From: Whitmania pigra
Taxonomy: Eukaryota > Annelida > Clitellata > Hirudinida > Haemopidae
Direction: 5' to 3'
DNA length: 64,000 nucleotides
NCBI GenBank assembly: GCA_021613335.1
Contig: JAJTWR010000263.1
Span: 275,001-339,000, forward strand
Shown here piece after piece: positions 38,163-64,000 of this stretch. The translations under genes and the position numbers were made by a program. The notes under the pieces are model-generated. The model saw only the letters and a list, made by a program, of their open reading frames with translations, did not search any database and was not told where the DNA came from. The stretch's first letter is position 1, and every line of letters begins with the position of its first letter.

Positions 38163-38830
38163 GATAGCTAACTAATCAATGAAGAGATAGTAGACAGTAA
38201 AACTTAAAAAAAGAGATTGAGTTTAATATCTTTTTAAAAACATTATTGCAAAGAATATTAAAAAATGCAATTAGTCATAAAAATGAACTCAAAGTTGATA
38301 AAAAATTTACTGGTAAACCATATTTTTCTTTCCATCGTACACCATCACTACAACACAATCATCATCATCACCATCACCATCACAATCATTACTAAACAAT
38401 GACTTAACTCCAAATCCCTTTAAATCAGTGTTTGCAGTCTTCAAAAAAGCCTATTTTCATAAGCATGCCAGTCAACTCTTTCTCTACGGAACTGTGCAAC
38501 AACGCTAGCAAAGTGGAACTACAGAGACGTCGACGCAGACGATGAACAGACGCAACAACATCCAAGGATGCAAAATGTACACGAAATGAAATGAAGCCGG
38601 TTTTAAGGAACATCACTTCCTTCGGGAAGCGGATGGAGTAAAACAGCTCGGTGAAGATGACGATGACGACGATGAAATGGATTTTGATAGAAGAATTTTC
38701 TAGCAAATAAAATCCTAATCGATCAAATGAGGTAAGCAACTGCGGATGTCGGCGAACGGACGACAGACGGGTCGGCAGAGAGATGTAAACGCGCGAAGAC
38801 GATCGAAGCGTAAAAATCGTGACATCGACG
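38163..38830 (-). other. probable SPRED 3' UTR
   Basis: Follows the SPRED stop on the minus strand. A CAT/CAC simple run lies at 38,355-38,392. The 150-codon minus frame here looks like untranslated sequence: basic, Leu/Ser/Phe-rich and partly overlapping the SPRED exon. Confidence 0.4.
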
Positions 38831-41800
38831 TCACACGGGCCTGTGCCGGGGACCAGTCCAGCCGACGCGAACGGCACAACGGTGACAAGCTCTCAAGACG
38901 GGGTAGCACCAAAGGCACGGCACCAACATGCAGACGAGTGCCAACACCATACTCCTCTTGCAGTTCCTACTGCACAAAATTCCGTCTCTCTCCCTCGCGA
39001 GGTCTTCGAACTCGTCTTCTCCCTCTGCAGCGCAGTGGTACAGGGCAGCTTCGGCACAGCAAAAGCAAGTGGCGGTCTTAATGCATTTCAGCATCCTGTC
39101 CGGGGCATCCTTGCACGTGCCTCGACTCATCTCTTCTGCGGTGAAGTGTTCCTGACAGTAAAGGCACCTGACTTTCGGCGAAGAGCTCGGAGTGCACGTC
39201 AGACTGGAACTCGGATACCGTCGGGCGGTCGCGGACGGTCGGGGACTGCGACGGCGGTGTCGACCGGTGGACTTTTTAGGCAAAGGAATGCTCGTGCCCG
39301 ACGAAGATGGGGCAATTTCCCTTGCCGGTACTCTTCCAAAAATGGGCGGAGCGACGATGGATGAAATGCGAGGATTGGAGTGAGACCTGCCGAATCCGAC
39401 GGACTGATTCTGCACCGAATATAGAGTCGGATAGCTGTAGTCGTGCTTGCCACAGGGATCGTTCTTGGTCAAATGGACGTACGATTCGCTTATGGATTGG
39501 AACGAATTACGCCTCCCCAGAGATCTCCCCGAACCGGCTTGGACGACCAGCGCCTCTTTTTCTGCAAGATCTTGCTCATTTTTCAGAAAGACATTCCTGC
39601 CAACAGGATCGTTGTATCTGTAACTGCTCAAAGTGATTCTGTGAGGGGAGGGTATGTATTCGTTGGTCACAGCCTGAGATGTAGACTGCATGTGCAAGGT
39701 TCCCCACTGATCTAATGGACAGTGCTCTTGAAATCTAAACAGTGAGGAAGAGTTTTCTTCCTCGGTCGGCAGGCGACGCTCGATGAGTTGCGACGGAGAT
39801 GCAGGGGGCGTCTTTGCCCTGGGCTTTTTCACCGTTCCGTAGGTAGCCGAGGGTTTCATTTTTGGAGGCGGGACCAGTTCTTGATCCTCTTCGGGAATGA
39901 ATGGTAAAGCAAGGGAACCTTCGGCACCCTGGCAGCTCAAATCTCGAGAGATGACCAATCTATCTTTGCTGTCAGTGCCAGGTAACTTTTTGAGATGTAT
40001 GTTTTGAGCTTTTGTGAGAGACGTCTGAAAAGCAAGGAATGACCGAGTGATCAGCCTGAAGATTATTTATTTGACTAAAGTCTATTGCACAACTAAGATG
40101 ATATGGACTTAACTCTAGTGCCAGAAGTGGATTGAAGATTTCATAGCGGAGAAGCTATTGTTTACGTGAATATCAACACTCACCTTTGCAGGTGGATCGC
40201 CCGACCACTTCGAAACTGTGTAAGAGTTTAGCAAATTATAAATATTAAGCTTAGAATGTGCAATCACATCATGAATATTAATGAACTGATTTAAATAAAA
40301 GCCTACAAATTATGAGACCTTTGTGAGAGGCACAGCTTTTGAGAAGTTGCAGGACACCACAAACAGCTTCGTAAAACTGAGAAGCCTCGGAAGGTGACTG
40401 AAAGGTCAGCCCGTACTTGTGACCTGCAACACACCAGTGGTGAAGCATGCTGTTGTTGACACAGGTGTATTCCAGTTCCTTGGTGACTTGGCAATTCAGG
40501 AGCATCTGGATAATAAGTTAATTGGTATCAGAATAACATGCTGAATAACAGAATGCTGCTTTTATTTTCAAAGTTGCCAATAATTATTGTTATAACTATT
40601 CCCACATTGAAGTCGTCTCCATGTACAATGTTCTACATCAAGTTTTAAAGCTATTGTCCATTTGAATGTATGGTATCCTGTAAATTAGGTTACAAAAATG
40701 TTCCAAAAGTCCAGTGATGGGCTTTAACTACTTAAAAAGTAGTTAACTACTTTTATAAAAAAGTAGTTTGTAACTATTTTTAACTACTTTTCCGTTGACA
40801 TTTGATAAAATTAATTTTCTGGACAATTGAACAAGACATAATTATTAGCATATTTATTTACACTAGTGTAACATTTTCAACAAAATTTTATTGTCCAAAT
40901 TAATCAAAAACAGAAGAAACTATGCTTATAAAGTGATGTACCAAATTGTGAAATTGGAAAAAAATTATTTTTCGTCATTTTATTTTAAAATTTTTTTTAG
41001 AAGTAGTTAAAAAGTAGTTAACAGTTAATATTTGTAGTTAATAACTACTTTAAAAGTAGTAAGTAAAAGAGTTAACTACTATTTTTTAACTACTTTTTTA
41101 ACAGTAGTTATTAACTACTTCCTAACTACTTTAAAGTAGTTATTAACTAGTAGTTAACTACTTATAGTTAGTAACTACCCATCACTGCAAAAGTCTATTA
41201 CTTTATATAATAGATTATTTGGATTATTTCCTTTAATTTTCAGACATAGATTTAACTGCAAAGTTATTACGAGAAGTAAATAATTATTTAAAAACTACGC
41301 AATTAAATCAAAATAGGCCAGAACCACAGGAGGACAAAAGCCATATTTCAATTCTGGAACCTCCATGACTTCAAATGAAGAACAATTTGTGATTCTGCTA
41401 GCCCCACGACAACTTATTAAAGAACGTGCAAAGCTGACATATCAAACCTTCTTAAATCACCAAGTTTACCTGAAAAGAGTCGAAAGAACGAGCACACTCG
41501 GTCTCGGGCACGGTAACCGATAAACAATCGGCCAATTTGTGATTATTTATCTTCTTATCATTACATCTTATTAACATAAAAAAATAATGTTGGCATATTT
41601 TTCTTTGTCTATTTTCTTATTGTTATAGATGTAGTTTTATTGAACTAAGTTATATGTGAGGCTTTAGAAATGTATGTGTTGCCCCTTTTAAAATAAATCA
41701 CAGGACAACATCAAGTTTGTCACATTGAGGTTACACCAGATGTTAGTCATTAGAAAAGTGTGACCATTATTGAATGATATTTTAAATATTTTAATACCAC

Positions 41801-44800
41801 TAGCACGATCAAAATTGTCATATTCTCATTTAAATGTAATTGCATATAACCAGATTAATCCGGACAAGCATAACATCCCAGACAGAAAAAAAAATTCAAA
41901 ACCAACATTCTTGTCACTGATTCTTTGAGCGTGAATGTAGAAGGACTCCGTCGGGTTCGTGGTTGCCCCGTTCGTGTCCGTAGACACCACTTTAAACAGG
42001 CACACGTTGCTGATCCCTCCACCACTGGACCTACCCCACAGGCCCGTACTGTTGTCCCAAAACATCACCTGGGCTCGCACCTGAACTATGTGTCTGAAAT
42101 GAATGAAACAAAGTTTAGCCGGCAGAATCCTTTCAACTGAATAAGAGAATTCACAAAAAATGTAGATGCATGTGTATCAACAATAAAGTGTATCAACAGC
42201 AAAATCAAAAAGAGAAATAGGTCGACAGTTGTCCTTTGCATAACTTGCAAATAAGCACATTTGATTCACAATTGAAAACAAGTGAGGCAGATGTCTAAAT
42301 CATGCATGCATCGGTCCAATGTAAGGCCATGGAAATAAAGCACTTGTAAATCTGTCAGGGGCAGTCATCAGCATGGATGAATTACCCATTTAGTCAGGCA
42401 ATTATACCACTGATAACTTGTTATTGCACTGGCATCATGACAGCAGCTTCATTGAAGAAAAACAACAGGGCACTTATCTCAAAGCCAAAAAAATTCTTGC
42501 TTCAGCAGAACAAAATGAAAATGCACAAACTATGAATATTAATTACAGCTGAGCACAATGGCTAGGAAATGAAAATAAAATAAACATGGATACAAATTAT
42601 TTCAAATAATTACAGTCAGTGACAAAATTGAAGAGCAGAGTTACAGCCTCTAGGCAAGTTCTCAAGAAGGCTTGAAAAGGCTGAGGTATTCAGTGTCATA
42701 TCAGGCAGGAGCAGCTCAAAGTTAATTGCACAAATACAATCCCCCATTACCCAAAGTCATGAAAACGCTTCTGCGTACGGAATAGAGACATCCAACCACC
42801 AAAAATTTGATGTTAAAAATAGAGCCAAAAAAAAGTAAGCTTTGAAAGGCCTTGAAAGCAACCGGTTACACAGATCGATTAACGACTCGACGATGGCAAT
42901 GTTCGGCAAAACGGGCTGCGACATGCGAGTCGAAAGAACAAAACCGAGGACTGAAATAGGCCCTCGAGTGAGTCTAGTGATCATTACCCAAAAGCTCATT
43001 TGCAGATCTCACATCAGCTGTCTGATGATGTCATTCTGATCCAAAACCAAGATGCCTTCTGATGTATGGATGATTTAAGCACATCACTACAGGCTCATTC
43101 AAGTTGTCATCAATTGACCCAAAATGTTGATAGACAAAACTGCTTGATTAAAATTGTGCTTTTCATTCTGAGAAAAATGCAAAACCAAATTGTGCCTTTG
43201 CTTTTCCATATTTCTTCTTTTTTCCATTTCCTAATATTAATATTTCCTTAAAAAGATCACACTTGCTCAAAGAATCTCAGGTTTTAATGTTTAGCTTGGA
43301 GATGCCAGATGGTTTGAGAAGGTTTCACAGAATCTGGAGACATTAAACAGCCCGCGATGTTCCTTGATGGATAGCACAACACGATGGATGGATGACGAGG
43401 GAAAGAAACAGTCTGAACTGCAATCCATTGTAGGCAGAACATGATGACAGAGTCCAAAGGTGCTCTCCGCACTGTGCTCATCACTTCATCAACAAAATGC
43501 CAGAGTAAGTTAAACACATAAAATTAAAGATAGTTTCATTGAGGCAAGGAGATTTAAAAAGCAGACACACAAGCACAACCACTTGCCGACAGGTGTTAAC
43601 ACTAAATAAAAGCAATTTTAAAAAAAACAGATCACCCATCAATAGCAGCCTGCTTTCAAGTGCAAAAGCATGAAAATTAAAATGCTATATTCAGAATCTA
43701 TTGCCAGGAAACAGGAAAAGAGCAAGGAGCCACAACTTGGCAACTCAGCACAAGACATAAGTCACATAAACAAATGGAAAATTATCATAAACAACCAATA
43801 CATGCTCAAATGTCATCTGTTTATAAACATGTGAACAAAATTATGAGTGAGATCATAAACACTGCATTAACTTCCTGGGGAGGTTGAAGTTAAGACTAAA
43901 TTAAAACCCAAACAACAGAACATATTTCTTTGTATTTAAAAATAACATTAAAGTTAAGTCTAAATTAAAACCCAAACAAAACATATTTCGTTTATTTACA
44001 AATACTTCAAGATGATGAATTAGCACACTCAATTAGAGTAACTCAAACAAAACTACAGCATCAGTTTCAGAGTTGATGAGTTAAAACTCAAAACATTTTC
44101 AAGGACTTGGTTCACATTTCTACTTTTTTTCAAAAATAGAGTAAACTTTGAAAGTGACATCGATACCTATTCAAAAAGAACTTCAGTGATTGACAAAGCG
44201 ATGTCCAATGTCTTTAAAGAGGCGACGGCGATCTAACGACATCCTACAGTCAAGGTAGCCTAAACTCTTCAAGCATCACTTTTAACCACTTGCAGACTAA
44301 AAAAATCTCAAACCAGATAAAAATAAAAGAATTGATTTCATGCAGATGAGCTTGGAAAGTTACTGCACTCAATAGTGTTTACCAGCTTGGAGTGTTCAAA
44401 GTTTAACAAGCAAAATTAAGCAATTTTCGGCAAATTCCTCTGCACAGCCTTCAAGTAATGGCTCTAAGGATGTAAAATTGTACAAATAAGTATATCATGT
44501 CAGATCACTGATGGACTACTTTATCTGGTTGGTCACTGAATTAGCATAATTAGCATCATGCCATTATTGACCTGAATAATTACTAGCAGCTAGTTTCAGA
44601 GAATGCATACTGATGTTGGTGACTGAGACTTGTAACATTTATGCCTGATGACACAATGAGCATAAAATAATTGAGTAAATAAGTAATTGAGAAAATAAGT
44701 ATGTGAAATAGGGGAAAAATACTTAATATGAGGAAACAATTTTGCTTTAAAACACAGATCTAGATTAAATCAAGCCTATTTGCTTATTTGTAATTATTTT

Positions 44801-45233
44801 AAAGGCCAAGAAAGTACCAAGTTAAAGTTTAAAAAATTGTTTGATGCAAAATGTCACCTAAAACAAATGTCTAATACAAATTTTTTGTGAAAACTTTGGC
44901 AAAAATAAGACAACAATAATTAGATAAAAATTTTAATCTCCAAGCAATTTTCCTAAGAAATACAATCTATAAGGCATCATGATAATTAAACAATTTACAA
45001 ATGCTGTAAGAAATTTTGAAAGCATTATGTTGATTATTTTCTGTTGCAAATTGAAGTGACGAGTTAGATGAACGTCGGAGTTGTCAGGATGCTTAACAAA
45101 CGGCACACCTGCTGCCCAAACATTTTTGCATTTTATGCAGCAAAACATGAAAAAGAAAATACTTTTAAACTCACTCTTTCTGATCAACAGCACCTGATGA
45201 GGCTATAATCCATGCGTCACTGTCTTCTTTCAT
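38831..45233 (-). CDS. SPRED: SPRED (Sprouty-related, EVH1 domain), 552 aa
   Basis: Membrane-associated inhibitor of Ras-MAPK signalling by family. Exons: 45233-45175, 42093-41907, 40505-40319, 40215-40184 and 40024-38831, 1659 nt in frame. Residues 1-19 come from a lone first exon (MKEDSDAWIIASSGAVDQK). EVH1 spans ~21-140 with VRAQVMFWDN, GGGISNVCLFKVV, LNCQVTKELEYTCVNNSMLH and GLTFQSPSEASQFYEAVCG. A long Ser/Pro-rich middle includes SLGRRNSFQS and a basic stretch TGRHRRRSPRPSATARR; no clear KIT-binding domain is seen. The Cys-rich Sprouty domain (~441-540) has RCLYCQEHFT, CIKTATCFCC, CSRNC and PCLWCYPVLRACHRC. The 3.1-kb first intron and an intron carrying the hAT MITE account for most of the gene length. 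The short final tail after the SPR domain ends at TGA 38833-38831. Confidence 0.93.
40712..41187. mobile_element. hAT-type MITE, 476 bp, in SPRED intron
   Basis: Terminal inverted repeats are CAGTGATGGG at the left and CCCATCACTG at the right. An exact 8-bp target duplication, caaaagtc, sits at 40704-40711 and 41188-41195. Eight-base duplications and short TIRs starting CAG are typical of hAT elements. The interior has no transposase frame and is made largely of inverted and direct copies of an AGTAGTTA/TAACTACT motif, especially in the last 200 bp, so it can fold on itself. Non-autonomous. Confidence 0.9.
42094..45174 (-). other. long first intron of SPRED
   Basis: About 3.1 kb with no coding evidence. 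It contains a short duplicated phrase (attaaaacccaaacaa) near 43,900-43,915 and 43,963-43,978, and otherwise unique AT-rich DNA. Such a large first intron may carry regulatory sites, but none can be named. Confidence 0.5.
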
Positions 45234-45887
45234 ACTAACAACAATCACACACCGGATAATTATCATCAACTTATCTTTTGCTTCATCGTTTCAATCTTAG
45301 CGCTTAAGATAAAAATAATCTATCAGGCGAAAGAGAAGCATTTTGAGAGTAAATTCAGGATGACCTCAAATTTTTTTTAATGGCGTTTGAGCACGCCTAT
45401 TTCTCGTCGACCAATAGCATGGTGCGTAGGGGTAGTATTTGTGATCATTTTTATTCATAATTTTCCCTAACTAATCGATATAGTTCGTTATGAAATCTAT
45501 TGATATCTAAAGATAATTATTAACAAATTATAATAATCCAGTCCCGCCGGACCACAGCTTCACCTTACGCGACAAAACTGTTCACATTCTATTTACATGA
45601 ATTTATGTGACGATGTTCGATGACGGTGGCAGTTCTCAAAACAAATATTCTTAATTTGGTACTAAACACGATGCAACTGATAACACTTGAAGTCAAATAA
45701 CAAAGGCTGCTGAAAATCCACACGGGCTGAGCAACCCTCCAGCGATTCAACGCATGCAGAATTACTCTGGAGACAGACGCCAGCCTATAGGCCTTCGATA
45801 GCATCCTGTTCGCGTGTCGCAGAGAACCAGATAAACGACGGCAAATAACCGAACGCAGAAGTTATATAGAGCCATTGAGAACATCAA
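45234..45887. other. SPRED 5' flank / LARS1 3' flank
   Basis: About 0.7 kb between two minus-strand genes. A 71-codon minus frame at 45,589-45,804 (starts MLSKAYRLASVSR, basic and hydrophobic, somewhat presequence-like) may be a small gene or chance; it is unrecognised. A minus-strand ATTAAA at 45,888-45,893 could serve LARS1. Confidence 0.35.
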
Positions 45888-45929
45888 TTTAATGCAACCA
45901 ATAATGAGTGGGTTATTGAGCGTGTAGTG

Positions 45930-54522
<8,593 letters not shown>

Positions 54523-56777
54523 CGTGAATCTGTTACAAAACATAACAAACCACGTGTACGAACGATGTTTAAATCTAAAAAGCTATTTAAAAAACAGCAA
54601 GTGGCTTTACTCTTAAAGTGCAAGCAATTAGCGATTTATTACAATGGTAGACTTTAATAACTGAAATGCCCACTACTGTCAACGACTTGTACTGTCAGAT
54701 AGGTGTAGAAGCTAAGTAGTCGCAAATAATCACTCCAAAGACAATTGAGCGCATAATAAACTTGTAAGTAGTTAAATTTGTAAATGCATAACAAATATAT
54801 GTACTCTTGTTTATCCTTTCCAGACTTTTCTTTTTTGTTCCGATAACCGTCTATTGCACTGGCTCTCACGCGCGACGGAAGAACGTTAGAGATGTCAAAA
54901 GTAGACTTAAGTTGTTATAAACATGTGTCATTTTTAGACCACTGAATCAATAATTTCGTCGATTTTGTCGATTACAACTGTTTCTTTAGGATGCAGCAAA
55001 ACAATAAAATTCTTACGTTTAACTTAAATTCTAAAAACGCTGAAAAATGGAAAAATTGATGTAATTGTGCGTTTGTAAACTGATTTTATCATCAGATTGT
55101 TTTTTGTATGAAATTCGATATAATATGAGTGACACCACAATACATATCAGCAAATCCAAAACCTGAAAACGTCCTGAAATCGCGCTCAATTCAGTTGATA
55201 AATAGAGCAAACCAAATCACAATTTTTGTATTTAGCCCATTTTTGAGTGCCTTGTGTTTCCGGATAGGATGTGAAGGCACTTCTTAATGGATCAACTATT
55301 TGTATATCGCCCCTACCCGATGATTCTCCCCGGCAGTGCAGGCTGGGTTGCTGCAACGTGCTTTAAACTTGCATAAATTTAAACCCTTAAATTCATCACA
55401 CGATCACTTTGAAAGTTCGTAATTAAAACATATTTTTACAAATAATGTATGTTTGGTGTTAGGATAATCAGAAATCGAAGGCCTCGTTTGCGACAAAGCT
55501 ATCCTTTGTTTTGCATTCAAAATACTGAATAATTAGTCAGATGATAAATGACATGCAGAACGTGGCGTTCTTATTTCAAACCAATGATGATGATAATGAC
55601 GATCTTGGCGCTTATTATAAAGGCTTTATCGAATATTTGCATTTTTCTCAGTTTCGACAATCCACCCAACATTTATGCTGCAGATAACTCCACGTAAATG
55701 CCGGCCATTGTTTTGATAGCTTTCTACAATTTATTTTTAGCCACTACAAACAGAGCCTATAAGAATAATTTAAGAGCCTCAGAAAGCAGATCAATCCAAT
55801 GGTTTTCATTACGATGGACTACAGCTGATTTCAAGAACCGACCCAAAGTTCATCGTTCTTCGGTGTAAAACGTCAGTAATTTCCTTAAAATGAAATAGCC
55901 CATGTGGATGGAAGGTATTTCGGCTGCAATCAAAAATAACCGAATAATTTGGTTGCATACTTGTTAATTGCATTTATTTGAATGTTGTAATAAGCAATGT
56001 TAATAAAGATAAAAAGTTAGCTTCAAATTTGATTATCAAATTGGTTACGACCAACAAAAAATCTCACATTAAGACCTAAAGATACCATTGCCTTCCCACA
56101 CAAAACGTTTTTAGCGTTCAAGTTTTTGGTTTTTCTTTGAGCAAACAACCCAAACAACATTTCGAATATATTGTGCAATATTTCTTTGCCAATTTACTCA
56201 AAACTCAAAAATAATTATTTAGCCATCAATAGATAAGTCAATTTACTAAGATCTAAATATTATTTAATAAATAAGTTTAATTACGCAAGTTTACCAACAT
56301 ATAGAAAAAAATGTATCAGTCTAAGTAAAGCGTCAATTTGCAATTAAGGCCTGGTGGAAATGTTCATGCAAAACTTTAACGAACATCGTAAACCACGGGA
56401 GTTGAAGAGCGAAGGCGTCTGTTAACATTTGTGTCTTAAAGCATAATTTTTCTGTGCCCGAGAAACACACATCGTGCACATGAGGTAGTACACAGCACCT
56501 TGTACTTGCTTGTACGTGATCACTTTATTTGAAGTTGATTTCTGGCATTCCACAGAGCATTGTTTGCAAACGTATTAATGAATAGTTGCTGCGAACATTA
56601 ATTTTAACACCTTTAGATAATATAATCCAATATGTTTCATAATATTTGTTTTTCATTCCTCTTATGTTCTGGCTTCGACTGTGGATATTAATACACCAAA
56701 TACTCCACTTCATCATCCCCTCACCTGAGATAAGCTTCAACCTCCCACATAAGCCGTACATCGCTACATAAATGCCT
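54523..56777. other. divergent intergenic region, LARS1 / paramyosin
   Basis: About 2.3 kb between two head-to-head genes. No coding evidence; short frames only. It must hold the LARS1 leader and promoter (near 54,550-54,900) and upstream control of paramyosin. No repeat family is recognised. Confidence 0.45.
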
Positions 56778-56911
56778 TATAAATCCCACCAGCATCAACT
56801 GGAAAGGAGCTGACTGCTTTTCCAGTTACTTTCGCGTGAGTACAAAAGACCCGAACCTCTCGATTTCTATGTTTATATTTATTTATTTATTACGGATAAT
56901 TTGCCTCGCAG
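56778..56911 (+). promoter_or_regulatory. paramyosin TATA box, leader exon and 5' UTR intron
   Basis: TATAAAT at 56778-56784 is followed, after a likely start near 56,808, by a leader ending at ttcgc|GTGAGT (donor at 56836). An acceptor cgcag ends at 56911, placing the second leader piece and the ATG (56991) in one exon. A TATA box plus a small untranslated first exon is a common layout for muscle genes. Confidence 0.5.
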
Positions 56912-56990
56912 CTTAATCCGGTCGTTCGAAGAGAAAGAATCCTTTCCTTGTCTGGAATTAGATTGAAGTCCTCAATCAAAGCCATCAATC

Positions 56991-64000
<7,010 letters not shown>

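Noticed and set aside
38425..39364. Long open frames on both strands over the SPRED last exon
   Set aside because: Shadow frames of the GC-richer SPRED coding exon; the SPRED frame carries the Sprouty Cys pattern and the others carry no motif.
45589..45804. 71-codon minus frame with a mitochondrial-presequence-like start
   Set aside because: Single short frame, composition only; may be LARS1 3' UTR or SPRED upstream DNA. Mentioned but not called as a gene.

Overview
The window is animal nuclear DNA: AT-rich, intron-dense, with GT-AG introns, consensus 5' splice sites and AATAAA poly(A) signals. A paramyosin gene (an invertebrate thick-filament protein), next to conserved single-copy animal genes, points to a non-vertebrate bilaterian. 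Many introns and flanks carry (AAT)n/(ATT)n runs. The phylum cannot be fixed from this sequence alone.

Layout, left to right. At 1-3,420 there is a long (AAT)n block, then two tandem TATA-type promoters and a three-exon gene for a small secreted Cys-rich protein. At 3,420-5,830 the DNA is non-coding, with one TTAA-bounded palindrome. At 5,940-6,736 (minus) lies UFM1, whose start codon is split by an intron. At 7,050-8,326 a decayed non-LTR retrotransposon fragment with an RNase H relic sits between ~50-bp direct repeats. At 8,958-12,654 (minus) is a complete exportin-1 (XPO1/CRM1). At 14,571-19,289 (minus) is a 14-exon N4BP2-type gene (CUE, P-loop kinase, CUE, CUE, DUF1771, Smr). At ~19,835-32,456 (plus) is a large THADA/Trm732 gene, head-to-head with N4BP2. 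At 33,587-35,449 (plus) is an intronless dual-specificity phosphatase with a long basic tail, tail-to-tail with an SFT2-domain membrane protein at 35,741-37,060 (minus). A possible tiny spliced gene lies at 37,384-38,162. At 38,831-45,233 (minus) is SPRED (EVH1 plus Sprouty domain), with an hAT-type MITE in an intron. At 45,930-54,522 (minus) is a 30-exon cytosolic leucyl-tRNA synthetase. At 56,991-64,000 (plus) is paramyosin, running off the window end.

The exon models were read by hand. For UFM1, XPO1, N4BP2, SFT2D, SPRED, LARS1 and paramyosin, every junction keeps phase and the totals agree with family lengths (85, 1073, 1052, 161, 552, 1172 and at least 875 residues). THADA keeps phase at all internal junctions but one, and its first exon is unresolved.

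The genes are mostly housekeeping and are not an operon-like pathway. Two thematic links exist: LARS1 and THADA both act on tRNA (charging; anticodon-loop 2'-O-methylation), and SPRED and the phosphatase are both signalling attenuators by family. No prokaryotic-type system, CRISPR array, rRNA or confident tRNA was seen. The most unusual items are the secreted protein built of two exon-encoded half-repeats, the split UFM1 start codon, complementary (AAT)n/(ATT)n arrays flanking one in-frame paramyosin exon, and the hAT MITE with intact 8-bp target duplications.
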